Made by a program: the position numbers and the translations under genes. From Paulinella micropora (Eukaryota > Cercozoa > Imbricatea > Euglyphida), in contig BJOX01000002.1 of NCBI GenBank assembly GCA_009731375.1, positions 934,763 through 971,522 on the forward strand: 36,760 nt of DNA, read 5' to 3'. Of the stretch, positions 10,628 to 19,433 are shown piece after piece. The notes beneath the pieces are model-generated. The model was not told the DNA's origin. It searched no databases and saw only the letters and a program-made list of their open reading frames with translations. The first letter of the stretch is position 1. Each line of letters starts with the position of its first letter.

Positions 10628-10937
10628 ACTACTATAGGTACCACTATTGGACACTTATCTTTTATATAAAATAATGCTATTTTTATACAAATTCTTCTTA
10701 CTATTAATTTCAACAAAAATATACATAATTTTATCAAAATTAAATATAACAATCATTAAACCTTAAATAGTCCATATTTGAATTTCTCTCAAACTCTAAA
10801 AAAAGATAACATATCAATCTTTGTTCAAATCAACACGAAGATACATTAAAACCTGTTTCTTAGTTTTTCTAGGTGTCCTGAACTTAGTTATCTTTTTTGA
10901 AAAAATTAAAAGTTCTCCCTATTGCGAGTTTGATTAA
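10628..10937 (+). repeat. Left terminal inverted repeat
   Basis: It begins ACTACTATAGGTACCACTAT and ends near ATTGCGAGTTTGATTA. Its reverse complement matches 31665-31973 with only a few substitutions and small length changes (for example in ATATCAATCTTTGTTC). No gene is assigned inside it, although an AT-rich frame is open in it. Confidence 0.95.
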
Positions 10938-10980
10938 TTAACTTTTTTCCATAAATTTTTTTACCATTCTATATAGACTA

Positions 10981-11267
10981 ATGACCACCCTCACCAGACT
11001 ATCTGAAAAATTTAGATGACTTTCAATTAAGAAGAATAAGGAATTCTTTTCAGTAAGAGATGTCTAACAGATAATTGATGAAGAAATTAAGGCAATCGAA
11101 AAAAGTAGAGAAGGAAAGCCAACCGATGTTTTTCCGTTTGGCAAATACAAAGGAAAAAAATTCAAGATGTTGAAACTATTGATAAGCCATATCTTGAATG
11201 TGTAATGAAACAGCAGTGGTTTGATAAATTTACATACATTAAAAGTGAAGTAAAAAAATATTTATAA
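10981..11267 (+). pseudogene. Small gene with an FGKYKGK motif (DUF3820/ExoX C-terminal-like), frameshifted
   Basis: An ATG at 10981 lies just inside the left repeat. Coding sequence can be followed across at least two frames to TAA at 11265-11267. The second half shows PTDVFPFGKYKGKKF and, in another frame, DKPYLECVMKQQWFDKF. The FGKYKG...YLxW/C signature belongs to a small domain (DUF3820-like) also found at the C-terminus of exonuclease-X-type proteins and in large DNA viruses. Its role is not firmly known; a nucleic-acid-associated function is inferred. The frame changes at the A-run near 11155-11162, so one indel may be an assembly error. Hairpin A1 follows the stop directly. Confidence 0.55.
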
Positions 11268-11268
11268 T

Positions 11269-11307
11269 GATATTTTATTCACCCGCTACGCGGTTTCATA
11301 AAACATC
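11269..11307 (+). terminator. 3'-end hairpin A1
   Basis: GATATTTTAT (11269-11278) pairs fully with ATAAAACATC (11298-11307). It starts 2 nt after the TAA of the FGKYKGK gene. It belongs to the GATRTTT/AAAYATC hairpin family seen at seven gene ends in this element. Confidence 0.65.
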
Positions 11308-11342
11308 GTTTTTCTTTTAATTATTTTTTCTTTAAATTTTTC

Positions 11343-11437
11343 CGATGTTTTAGAATATAAACGAATGTTATAGCAAAATTCGCGAGCGAATTTTTCATAA
11401 GCGTGTGCAGAGCACGAAGCGCAATTCTAAAATATCA
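11343..11437 (+). promoter_or_regulatory. Gene-start module B1 (hairpin with TCTA)
   Basis: TTTTAGAAT (11348-11356) pairs with ATTCTAAAA (11424-11432), with AAATTCG-CGAG-CGAATTT and GTGC-AGA-GCAC hairpins nested inside. The 3' arm leads into ATATCAATG, where ATG is the start codon at 11438. The module is the near match, in reverse orientation, of B3 before the penton gene. AAACATCG (11301-11308) with CGATGTTT (11343-11350) adds a further stem that links A1 to B1. Confidence 0.65.
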
Positions 11438-11833
11438 ATGACTGACCTCAACACCAAACAAGACTGCTTGAATGAAATTGAAAAATGGAACATTGACAGC
11501 GGCAATGTCAAAATGCCAACAATTAAATAGATTAAACCTGACATTGTTTCTTTCTATGAACAATACAAGCCGAGGGATGACAATGTGAAAGTAGTTATTC
11601 CATTGGAGACCATAACTGACAAAGAAGAAAGCACACCTTTTACAGCGACTGATTTAAAAGAGACTGGAATTTCCGAAATAAAGGCGAATGTAGGTGAAGA
11701 AATAGCGAATGCTACTTCCGTAGGTGATACGGCGACTGCTACAGACGAAGTATGTACAGAAGAAGGATGTATATTAAGGAAAGCGAGTCATGTTATTCGG
11801 GTTGTAAAAGAAAGATACCAAAAAATAAAGTAA
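11438..11833 (+). pseudogene. Unknown acidic protein with one internal TAG
   Basis: The start is fixed by module B1 directly upstream. The frame has 131 codons to TAA at 11831-11833, interrupted by a TAG at 11528-11530. The downstream part is rich in Glu, Thr and Ala and has two nearby cysteines near the end (VCTEEGCILRK). No domain is recognised. The TAG could come from CAG by one C-to-T change. Hairpin A2 follows the stop. A structural or regulatory late protein is possible from its promoter type only. Confidence 0.5.
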
Positions 11834-11835
11834 AT

Positions 11836-11929
11836 GATAGTTATCAACTTCACTCTCATTCGCTTTGCTCACAAGTCTCGAAGGTACGTTGTGACGCTGC
11901 GCTCACATTCTCGTTTGTTGATAAATATC
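11836..11929 (+). terminator. 3'-end hairpin A2
   Basis: GATAGTTATCAAC (11836-11848) pairs with GTTGATAAATATC (11917-11929) at 12 of 13 positions. It begins 3 nt after the stop of the gene at 11438-11833. Its long loop contains the GCTTTGCTC / GCTGCGCTC and TTCTCGTTT core shared with other modules. Confidence 0.6.
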
Positions 11930-11932
11930 GTA

Positions 11933-13253
11933 TCACATTTTTAATTTTTTTTTTTTTGTCTGTTTAGTTTGAGAGTAAGCGAGCGTGCGATAGCACGAAG
12001 CGCAACTCTCAAATATCACTGGTCCCTCTATAAAGTTAGCAATAACATTAATATTACCTGACCCGCCTGCCGACACGGATTTCTGTGTGAATGTCGAAAC
12101 ATCGTTCGGGGTTAATTGAATATCGTAGGTTCTTAGATTAATTTGCTGAGTTGAGGTAGCATTAACATAAATCTTAAAAAGTGTTGTTCCGTTTGCGATA
12201 GCAGTTGCTTTTGTATCTGTATCTACAATTGAAATTTTAGCATCTACATCGGCAAAACCTGCTCCTGTCAGTGTTCCGTTCAATACCATTCTTACAATAT
12301 TAGACTTACTATCTTCATTTGTAATACTTATCAAAGATGGAAAGACATTTGAATAGTTGGTTAGGCTATTATTGTATAGTGCTTTATTCCTGATACTTAA
12401 AATGGGGCTTTCAGTTATATTACCTGCTTCACTCCCTTCCGCCGTATTTGTAATACTTGTAATAGTGTTGGTTCCCTCAACAAACAAACTACAACTGGCT
12501 GTCTTCAGTCTTTGTATTCCAATTCCCACATGATTATTAACCATTCGTGCTACAAATGGCAATGTAGTATTCCGCAGACTGACACCCGTGTTGGCATTCG
12601 CATACTTAATCGTATGGACTAACTGAAATTCTCCTGTCTTTGGATTTTCAATAGAAAACTTAATAGCACCAAAGCCTAAGTATTGAAATTGAATTTGAAA
12701 TACATTTCCCTTCGTCCAGTCTAATACTGGCATATCTCCTGTTCCGTCGCACGGGTCATCCCAGTATGCTTGATAAAATGCGTTTGGGTTTCCTCCAATG
12801 CAATGTAGAATAATCATTCCTTCATCTCTAGTCTTGTAAAAGTAGAAACCATTAAGTAAAGCATTATCTCCGATACCTATCCACGAATAATAATCTTCGG
12901 TTTCGTCTGTTGTCCATAAAGCAGTGAAGCGGGCTACAACACCCATACCAGTGCGATATTTTATTTTTCTTTTGCTTTCCATACAGGCATCAGCGGTAGC
13001 ATTAGCAGTCGTTTTTAATTCCACCATATTATTATCAAATGAAACACTCGCATTTTGTCTGAATTAATGACCATATCCTTGTATTAATGGTATATGGAAA
13101 GATTTCCTGCAATACAGGTGTTAAGGAACTGGTTAGGGTTTCACCAAAAGCGGTCTTCATTTGATTAGTTTCAATGTGTCCATCATATCAGACTTTGACA
13201 TTTACAAACTTTTCGTCCGGAATTTGTGTGATTAAATTTCTCTGGTTGGACAT
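11933..13253 (-). pseudogene. Fibre-type/virion surface protein (GVVARFTALW motif)
   Basis: The long open part (11933-13027, 364 codons) contains SKRKIKYRTGMGVVARFTALW, then DYYSWIGIGD, FYFYKTRDEGMIILHCIGG and a Thr/Asn/Ser-rich C-terminal half. Proteins with the 'Y R x G x G V A R F T A L (F/W)' pattern occur in large DNA viruses and Polinton-like viruses as probable capsid-surface or fibre components. The lectin-like fold is inference. An ATG at 13251-13253 right after start module B2 begins a separate segment (MSNQRNLITQIPDEKFVNVK) that leads toward it across an in-frame TGA and a frame change, so the gene probably starts at 13253. The C-terminus runs into a module-like hairpin (11968-12013). 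It lies downstream of the capsid gene on the same strand. Confidence 0.6.
11968..12013. promoter_or_regulatory. Module-like hairpin B7 at the end of the fibre-type gene
   Basis: TTTGAGAGT (11968-11976) pairs perfectly with ACTCTCAAA (12005-12013). It shares the CACGAAGCGCAA core with the start modules and ends AAATATCACTGG where the others have AAATATCAATG. It faces + but has no start codon, so it may be an orphaned module. Confidence 0.55.
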
Positions 13254-13296
13254 TTGAGAATTTCACTTCGTGCTACGCACTCTCGTTTATTCTCAC
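13254..13296 (-). promoter_or_regulatory. Gene-start module B2
   Basis: TGAGAAT (13255-13261) pairs with ATTCTCA (13289-13295) around the CTTCGTGCTACGCAC core. It abuts the ATG at 13251-13253 of the fibre-type gene. TCTC replaces TCTA here, and the matching stem base has changed as well. Confidence 0.6.
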
Positions 13297-13405
13297 AAGT
13301 CTGAAGGACGTTGTGATGCTTCGCCCACAAACGTCGTTTTCCTATATATTTATACAAAAAAAAAATTATTTAATCTATTAATTTTTTTTACTTTTAATGA
13401 CATTC

Positions 13406-13444
13406 GATGTTTTATGAAGATACGAAGAATCTGAATAAAATATC
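13406..13444 (-). terminator. 3'-end hairpin A3 after the major capsid gene
   Basis: GATGTTTTAT (13406-13415) pairs with ATAAAATATC (13435-13444), with one G-T type pair. It lies 2 nt beyond the stop codon of the capsid gene (13447-13449). Confidence 0.65.
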
Positions 13445-13446
13445 AT

Positions 13447-15001
13447 CTACGACATTAAAATTTCAATTCCCTTAACAACAATTGTCATCTGAAGAATAGC
13501 ATGAGTATAATAATTCAATTGGACTGCTCCCTCAGCACTCCATTCATATTTCCGTTCAGTATCCAAAGACAGACCCGACACTTCGTATCCTTCTTCTTCT
13601 CTCTTGTCATAAAGTGGGCGGTTGTGGTCCCAGAAATCAACATGAAACCAGTTATACTTATATACATTAGTATTCAAAATGGCAGAACCCTTGAGTTTCC
13701 TTCAAAAGCATATAGTCTTCATCGCGGGCGCAAGCGATATCAAACTGCTGAATTCTATTACTATCCAAAGTAGTATAATAAGAAGTAATCTTAGTCTGTG
13801 ATCTGTTATCGCAATCAAATGCTGTATTTGAAGTTTCGGTATTATTAAACCCGCTAGTGTAAATTCGGCGAATTCTTTCACCCTGAGAGCGGTTCATCTT
13901 CAGAACAAATGACTGAGTGCCTGCTGCAAGATTGGTTTTCCAAGAGATAGGGTATTCAGTCTTGAATGAAAAGCCCTCACCAGCAATCTTTTGTTGAACT
14001 CCCAAGATAACATTAGGGTCGGTTTCAACTGCGAGAAAGAGGTTAAGGTTGGAAACCTCTGCGGGCTGTCCGAACAGAGTTGCTCCTGCTGCAACACTAA
14101 GGGCATCAGTTCCATAAAACATGGTTTTGTTAGTGCCCTCCCACACAATCCTCAAATCAAGAATTTCATTAAAACCAATAGTCTTATCAATTTCAAAAAT
14201 GGTTCCAAAAAGCATACCAAGAGGAATAGACACATTGATAACAGGAGTATCGGTGTTATTGGCACCACCTTCAAAATACTTCGCCTCCTCATAAGCAGCA
14301 TTTACAACAGAGGGGGCTCCCGTTCCTGCTGCAATAAGCAAATCATTATGACGGCGGGCAGTGATAGGAGGCTGTGTTGCATAATTTTGAACTCTTGTTC
14401 CAAGGGTGCGAAGCATTTCGGTTATACGAGTGACAATGTGGGCGGATTCATCACCAGCATTAGTAGCACCAATAGCAGTGAAAGCAGTCGCACCATCATC
14501 AAATACATTTGCATAACCAGCATCGGCCATAGTTTTTCTATCAGCAGGCGAGGCTTGTGTATCATTAGGCACATTACACTTTTGAAGCATAGACCCATAA
14601 CCAGACCCCGCCCCGTGGTTTTCCAAAGCCATAAATCTATCATAAGAAATCTCAGGTTTCCAAATCATCTTAGTGTAATTACCCACGTGTTGAAGATTAC
14701 ACAGATACTGACCGCTTCGGCTTCGTAGTTCAATTGTCTTAATCATTGGCAGGCAGTCCATTGGAATTCGGTTATACCTTCCACCAGCACCACCCGCATT
14801 TGGTTTGTAGGTAAATCGCAACACAATCCTCGCAAGGTTCAAAGGACGAGTTGGAATTTCAAAGGTTGATTCGTTTCCTCCGACAGTGGTAATTGACACA
14901 ACCGCAAGACTTTCGCGGGCAGTAAGTTTGTTAAGTGAATACTTACCGCGAATGAGCTCGCTTTGGCTATGAGTAAGTTCTCCTCCATATTGGACAGGCA
15001 T
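13447..15001 (-). pseudogene. Major capsid protein, double jelly-roll type, one frameshift
   Basis: The main frame (13667-15001, 444 codons) starts MPVQYGGELTHSQSELIRGK. It has the features of Polinton/PLV-type double jelly-roll capsid proteins: an N-terminal LTARESLAVVSI strand, a conserved middle with TNKTMFYGTDAL, and PISWKTNLAAGTQSFVLKMN before a Tyr/Asp-rich segment. The C-terminal part continues in another frame at 13447-13677, with NWFHVDFWDHNRPLYD and LDTERKYEW. This WF/DIER-like end is typical of such capsid proteins. The frame change lies near 13680, giving about 517 codons in all. It would form the hexon-like capsomers. The upstream region lacks the TCTA module and instead has an A-rich leader. 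Confidence 0.82.
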
Positions 15002-15090
15002 TTTTTGTTTTGTTTTTGAAGTAGTGTAAATTAACTAATTCACCAGAATATATAATAGTATAGAAAAAAATAAATAATTCTAAAATTACC

Positions 15091-15871
15091 CTACCGCGAT
15101 TTCAACAAATTGAAAAATGAATTAAATAAACTAAAATAATTAGTTTCACGATAAACAAGTAAAGTCATAACGATACCTAAACCATTAAGATTAATTGCTT
15201 GGTCGTTTTCGTCTGTCAAGTAAAACCTGAATACATTGTTTGAATTAGGGGACAATGTTTTACCATACTCAGACCCGCTTCCATCATAGATAACAGACCC
15301 AAAAGGAATTTCGTTGGCTGTGTATATTTCTTGAAGCACATGATTATCACCTTCATTCACCAAATCAGATTGAAGATACAGAGTTTTTTCACCAGTTAAA
15401 ATAATTACATTTGGCGATTTAATAAAATCATTAGCGCGTGAATACGGGTATCACCATCAAATATAAACCGCGGTTGAATACCTCCGTTATTTGAAACACT
15501 GAATGTTAATTTGCCATCCTCCGCTTCTGTGTTTGTATTGTTGCTTGAGACAACATATTATAAGTACAGTCATTTGGACTTTCCGTCGTCAGTACCTCGG
15601 CCAGTTTATTTTTTAAATTGTTTATTGAGTAGTTTCCCTCAGGTATCGTAATTAAAGCCTCATACCCGTCTTCGGATAATGTAAAAGTATTATATGGTGA
15701 AGCCACAGAGTAATACGATTTTGGCACATAAATATGAAGAATTTTACAATGTGTGGGATTGTCTAGCCCCTTCATATTGACTTCGTGTGTAAAGTCGCTG
15801 TCTGTTCCAGTTATTCTATTTTTACTATTTATGTAATAGATACCCGAACTTCTTCCTCCCTTGTAATCCAT
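15091..15871 (-). pseudogene. Penton-like minor capsid protein (single jelly-roll), frameshifted
   Basis: The N-terminal frame (15506-15871) contains YYINSKNRITGTDSDFTHEV and LITIPEGNYSINNLKNKLAE. The 'NS.(N/D)R..GT.S.FT' opening and the 'IP.GNYS...L...L' motif are characteristic of Polinton and virophage penton proteins. The C-terminal frame (15091-15363) has FRFYLTDENDQAINLNGLGI and VMTLLVYRE, the usual last strands. Between 15363 and 15506 the frame is broken at least once. The protein would occupy the fivefold vertices. The start at 15871 is fixed by module B3. The capsid gene follows about 90 bp downstream, as is usual in these viruses. Confidence 0.75.
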
Positions 15872-15968
15872 GATATTTAGAATTGCGCTTCGTGCTCCGC
15901 ACTCTCGCTTATAAAAAAATCACTTGTGATTTTTGCTATAACACTTCGTTTATATTCTAAACATCGTT
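15872..15968 (-). promoter_or_regulatory. Gene-start module B3 (before the penton gene)
   Basis: TTTAGAAT (15876-15883) pairs with ATTCTAAA (15954-15961). Nested inside is a perfect AAAAATCAC-TT-GTGATTTTT hairpin (15915-15934). On the coding strand the arm reads AATTCTAAATATC then ATG, so TCTA lies 6 nt before the start. Confidence 0.65.
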
Positions 15969-16024
15969 TTTTCTTTTTCAAAAAAATTAATGCTTATTGT
16001 AATCCTTAAAAGTGCGTAGCCCCC

Positions 16025-16059
16025 GATGTTTGTTGAAGACATAGTCTGAAACAAATATC
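16025..16059 (-). terminator. 3'-end hairpin A4 overlapping the protease stop
   Basis: GATGTTTGTT (16025-16034) pairs with AACAAATATC (16050-16059), and an inner AGAC/GTCT stem continues it. It overlaps the stop codon at 16058-16060. It shares GATGTTTGTTGAAGAC and TAGTCTGAAACAAAT with A7. Confidence 0.7.
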
Positions 16060-16533
16060 AAATAAAGGTGTCAAAGCCATACTCATTCTGTGCTTTTAAT
16101 TTTTCTGCTTCTTCTTCTTTTAAGTCTGTGTAGCCACTGGCGAATTTAAATTTAATACCTTTCGCCCGCTCCATTAAAAACCTCATACTATGCCAACCGC
16201 ACGTGTCTGAGGTGTTTGATTGTTGTGTTACTTGAATAACCTTCATTAACAAATAACTATCTGGATGGCTTTTATCTATTAGCCGTTTCATTTTTTGTTG
16301 AAAGTCTTCAGTTGGCTCGTAAAATGCTAAAGGGTCATACACTTCAACACTCCTGTCTTTATCTAGACTTATCAATACGGCGATCCAATGAGACCCTTTT
16401 TGATTATGATTATCTAAGTTCATAATAAATCCGTATCGCTTTCTGTTTCCGGGCTTCAACTTGTAGATTTCATCACTGGCTATCGCTCCGAGATACCATT
16501 TTCTTTCATTATGTCGTCTATTTCATTAGTCAT
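16058..16533 (-). pseudogene. Maturation protease, Ulp1/adenain-like cysteine protease, one frameshift
   Basis: The catalytic frame (16058-16459) contains GSHWIAVLI (His), VEVYDPLAFY (Asp), and QSNTSDTCGWHSMRFLM with the Cys. This is the His-Asp-Cys order of the adenovirus protease/Ulp1 family used to process virion proteins. The N-terminal part lies in another frame and probably starts at the ATG at 16531-16533 (MTNEIDDIMKENG). The break is near 16465-16490. The frame is also open further upstream to 16770, but that part runs through hairpin A5 and a GC-rich hairpin pair, so I do not include it. It sits upstream of the penton and capsid genes. Confidence 0.78.
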
Positions 16534-16559
16534 TGGTCCCCGTCCCTCTCCATCTTGCT

Positions 16560-16617
16560 GATATTTATCAACTTCACTTTCATTTGCTTCGCTCATTCTC
16601 GTTTGTTGATAAACATC
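16560..16617 (-). terminator. 3'-end hairpin A5 upstream of the protease
   Basis: GATATTTATCAAC (16560-16572) pairs with GTTGATAAACATC (16605-16617), all but one position. It is placed after the end of the frame at 16637-17128 and before the protease start, as for the other A hairpins. Confidence 0.6.
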
Positions 16618-16636
16618 ATCCATGGGTTTTTCAATA

Positions 16637-17171
16637 TTACTCTCCCCATCGATGTTTACGGAAGGGGCTATGCCCCTTTTCCAAACCCGGGGGTACGGTA
16701 GGGGGTGAAACCCCCTCCAACCGCTCGGTAGTCGCAGACGGGAGAGCGGGTTCGTAAATATCTTGCTCATTTCTATATTTATTTATATGAGCATTAACAT
16801 AATCTTTTTTTCTCATTGAATGAACCCATTCTTTTCGTGATAAATACTTTTTGATGTTTTCTACGGAAAACACTTTATTAATCAAATCTTCTAAACCAGT
16901 TCCAGTTTGTAATCCCAAATATTCTGCGAGTTTCTTTTTTACTTCGTCCTTCTTTTGTCCTACATCTATTTTATGTTCTGCAATTTTGTCTATTATCCAT
17001 GATGCCCTTTGGTTCCAACCTTTAACATCGTGGCCTTCATTTTTAAGTTTATCCCTTAATGCTTCACCAAGAATTTTGATAGTAAGTTTTTTCTCAATAT
17101 TACTATTCGACAATCCATTCTTTAACATTGCTTTGTATTTAGCCTTCTCTAATTTATTTCTTAATTTTTTT
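16637..17171 (-). pseudogene. Downstream part of the coiled-coil virion-type gene (shifted frame)
   Basis: The frame continues the coding sequence of 17173-18000 after a shift at a run of T (A on the coding strand) near 17165-17175, so the two are probably one gene of about 450 codons. It is Lys-rich (DKLKNEGHDVKGWNQRASWI, EYLGLQTGTGLEDLINKVFS). The last ~35 codons pass through a GC-rich hairpin pair (16662-16716) that looks foreign. No known domain is recognised. Confidence 0.5.
16662..16716. repeat. Two GC-rich mini-hairpins
   Basis: AAGGGGC-TAT-GCCCCTT (16662-16678) and AGGGGGT-GAA-ACCCCCT (16700-16716) are perfect small hairpins in an otherwise AT-rich element. They lie inside open frames. 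The composition suggests a recent small insertion. Confidence 0.6.
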
Positions 17172-17172
17172 T

Positions 17173-18000
17173 TTAATTTTCTTGCTCACCGAGTACTTTT
17201 TTCATATCGACTATTGTCAGTTTTTGTTCTTGAAACTGTTTTATTCTTTCCGCAATACTTTGTATTTTACTAGGTTCCCAATTATCTATATCTGCTTGAG
17301 TAAAAACTCCAGACTTTATGATTAATTTTTTATTTTCTTCAAATTCTTGATTTGGTTTAACTTTTACCTCTAGCTGTGCCTGTTGTTCTTGTGGTTGTCC
17401 CTGCTGTGGCGGCATAATATATTGATATTGAACTGGTGGTAATGCTTGTATCCTATTTGTTCTGTCTTCTTCATATTTTACATCCTCTATGAGTTTTTGC
17501 TCCCTTCTTAGTTCTCTAGCTTTTTGTTTTTGTCGTTCATTAATATCCGCTAGTTCGCTTTTATGTTCCCTATCCATTATCTCTTGTCTTTCCTTAGCAT
17601 CTGCTATGTCTTTTCTTTTTTGCCTCTTCTTCTTCTCCTCGTCTAAATCCTCCCGTGCCTTTCTTTCTTTTTTCTCTATGGTTTCAATACCTTCATACTT
17701 TTCCTTTCTGAGTTTGTCTATGTGGTCTTGAATTGCTGTTCTCGTATTCTGTTTAATCTCTGACAGGCTCTGGACTTTTCTTAAATCCTCCTTCTTTGTT
17801 TTTTTCTTTGCTTTTGGTCTGCTTAAGTATTTCATAAAAAGTTTAACAATTTGAAGTGTGCTCATATCATTTGTTTTCTTACCGAAATTAAGATAATATT
17901 TTTTACCCTTCTGGATAATATACGGCCTCCCGCTTTTATTTCTATAAACCCTCGGGGGTCTTACCTTAGGCTTCCTTGTTTTTTTGGTTTTAGCAACCAT
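17173..18000 (-). CDS. Basic, coiled-coil, virion-associated-type protein (N-terminal part)
   Basis: 275 codons from an ATG placed 7 nt from the arm of module B4. The N-terminus is very basic (MVAKTKKTRKPKVRPPRVYR). Residues ~95-190 are a long run of alternating Lys/Arg/Glu (YEGIETIEKKERKAREDLDE, KDIADAKERQEIMDREHKSE), predicted to be a coiled coil. A Pro/Gln-rich linker follows (QYIMPPQQGQPQEQQAQLEV). The end of this frame is probably a frameshift rather than a true stop. Position between the pX-like gene and the protease, with a late-type start module, suggests a virion scaffold, core or minor component. That is inference, and no homologue is recognised. Confidence 0.6.
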   Translation of the reverse strand: MVAKTKKTRKPKVRPPRVYRNKSGRPYIIQKGKKYYLNFGKKTNDMSTLQIVKLFMKYLSRPKAKKKTKKEDLRKVQSLSEIKQNTRTAIQDHIDKLRKEKYEGIETIEKKERKAREDLDEEKKKRQKRKDIADAKERQEIMDREHKSELADINERQKQKARELRREQKLIEDVKYEEDRTNRIQALPPVQYQYIMPPQQGQPQEQQAQLEVKVKPNQEFEENKKLIIKSGVFTQADIDNWEPSKIQSIAERIKQFQEQKLTIVDMKKVLGEQEN

Positions 18001-18056
18001 TTGATATTTTAGAATTGCGTTTCGTGCTGTCGCACTCTCACTTATTCTAAACCATC
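18001..18056 (-). promoter_or_regulatory. Gene-start module B4
   Basis: TTTAGAAT (18008-18015) pairs with ATTCTAAA (18044-18051) around TTCGTGCTGTCGCAC. On the coding strand it reads AATTCTAAAATATCAA then ATG. ACCATCG next to it can pair with CGATGGT at 18090-18096 to link it to hairpin A6. Confidence 0.65.
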
Positions 18057-18090
18057 GGTTTTTTTATTTGGGAAAAATTAATCTGTTTTC

Positions 18091-18147
18091 GATGGTTATC
18101 AACAAACGGGAGTTGTGGTAGCAACGAGAGTGTAGTTGATAACTATC
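18091..18147 (-). terminator. 3'-end hairpin A6 after the small basic gene
   Basis: GATGGTTATCAAC (18091-18103) pairs with GTTGATAACTATC (18135-18147), 12 of 13. It begins 2 nt beyond the stop of the gene at 18150. Confidence 0.6.
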
Positions 18148-18149
18148 TT

Positions 18150-18482
18150 TTAAAATTTTAGTGCCCCGCATCCTCTCTGCTTTTTCTTGCCATATCCGAG
18201 TTTTGAAGCGGTGGCTTGGACAGACCCAGCATAAGGCACTCCAATACTGCTTAAGGCTCCCGCAGTTCTAGAAATTACTTTGTTATCACGAAGGAATTTA
18301 TTAACAGCCAAGGCCGTTTTCCCCACTTTTTGCCAGTTAATTTTACCGCCAGCCTGTCCCTTGCCTCCTTGCTTCTTCTTACGACCAGTTTTCTTTTTGC
18401 CTCCAGTCATATTTGTGCTTGTGTTAATTGTTCGTTTACCGATTGTTGGAATGACTTCAACACGAGTTGTTTTCAATACCAT
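18150..18482 (-). CDS. Small basic virion-type protein (pVI/pX-like position)
   Basis: 110 intact codons. The first half is rich in Lys and Gly (NMTGGKKKTGRKKKQGGKGQ). The second half has an amphipathic or hydrophobic stretch with VNKFLRDNKVISRTAGALSS and a basic GYGKKKQRGC end. Small proteins that combine a 'NK.L+..K.IS+.....G.PY....A....GYG+K+' segment with a basic tail are common next to capsid genes in Polinton-like viruses. They are thought to be core or membrane-active virion proteins; I infer the same here. It lies 35 bp after the ATPase gene on the same strand and is one of the few undamaged frames. Confidence 0.55.
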   Translation of the reverse strand: MVLKTTRVEVIPTIGKRTINTSTNMTGGKKKTGRKKKQGGKGQAGGKINWQKVGKTALAVNKFLRDNKVISRTAGALSSIGVPYAGSVQATASKLGYGKKKQRGCGALKF

Positions 18483-18517
18483 TATACTATGAAAAAAAAT
18501 ATTTAAAAATCAAATAA

Positions 18518-19344
18518 TTATTTTAGACGAAAATTGAAGTTTTTGCGAAGTTCATCATCAACACTTGAGACATAAAGAAAATTAAATCTCTCCTTTGTAG
18601 CCTCGTGATACTTTTGAAGAAAATAATCAAAGTCGAAAGATAAGTCTAAGTGTTTATACACGAGTTTCATTTAATCCTGAGACTGACCCGGAAAGATTAA
18701 CAAATAATCTAACTGCTTAATGGCTTCTGGCCGTAGGTCGTTCAGATAGTATTACTGACTTGACATAATCACCTTACTTTTATAGTGTCTGTTCTTTTTT
18801 AACAAATCGCTTACGGACTTATCTCTTAATCCGCTCCCTAAATCGTCCAAAACAAAAACAACCTCTGGTGAAATATACTTACTTGGTCTCTCTTTCTTCT
18901 CACCTCCTTCTTCTTTTTTCTTTTCCTTTCCGAAATAAAGAAATTGTGGTTTCTCTATTTCCTCTTTGTCCTGTTTTATTTCTTCTTCGTGTTGCTCGTC
19001 ATGTCTGTTCAGTTTGTCAAGTTCATAGTCTATCACATTTACACCATCCGATTTAAGAAAGGTATATATATTGCCATTGGGTTTCCCCTGTTCTTGAAGT
19101 GCTTTACCATTGCTTTATAAATGTAGTCCTTGTGTATTGTTGAAGCGATAATGACAATACTGGTGTTTCTGTCTGTTGTCCGTTTCAGTATTTCAAAGAG
19201 TGCTGTTGTTTTCCCGCTTTTCTTACGGGCAAGTAGAAATATATTTGCATACGGCTCATTGAATAATTTATAACCTTTTGCTTTTTTATTTCCATCACCC
19301 TCTTGTTTTACTGGCTTCACCTTGACATTGTTAATCTTCTCCAT
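18518..19344 (-). pseudogene. A32-like genome-packaging ATPase (FtsK/HerA type), broken
   Basis: The first frame (from ATG 19342-19344, MEKINNVKVKPVKQEG) holds the Walker A loop in ANIFLLARKKSGKTTALFEI. A frameshift near 19036 leads to the second frame with the Walker B motif EVVFVLDDLGSGLRDKSV and SKVIMSSQ, the sensor-like strand. It then meets TAA at 18752-18754 and a second in-frame stop near 18673, before a final TAA at 18518-18520. About 270 codons match the usual size of these ATPases, which pump viral DNA into capsids. The open frame upstream to 19377 is not used, because module B5 lies directly before 19344. Both inner stops are TAA; single substitutions could have made them. Confidence 0.78.
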
Positions 19345-19400
19345 TGATATTTTAGAATTGCGTTTCGTGCTTCGCACTCTCTCTTATTCTAAAACATCGT
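19345..19400 (-). promoter_or_regulatory. Gene-start module B5 (before the ATPase gene)
   Basis: TTTAGAAT (19351-19358) pairs with ATTCTAAA (19386-19393) around CGTGCTTCGCAC. On the coding strand the arm reads AATTCTAAAATATCA then ATG. It is nearly identical to B4. Confidence 0.65.
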
Positions 19401-19433
19401 TTTTTTCGTTTACAAAAATATAAATGGTTTTAC

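Noticed and set aside
10501-10752. Shared hydrophobic frame in both terminal repeats (MLYLILIKLCIF...)
   Set aside because: AT-rich translation that runs into the CT array; no evidence of a gene.
13991-14728. 245-codon + strand frame opposite the capsid gene
   Set aside because: Shadow of the capsid coding strand; no motifs and no start module.
16533-16770. N-terminal extension of the protease through the GC-rich hairpins
   Set aside because: The extension crosses hairpin A5, which marks gene ends elsewhere; the start at 16533 fits the family better.
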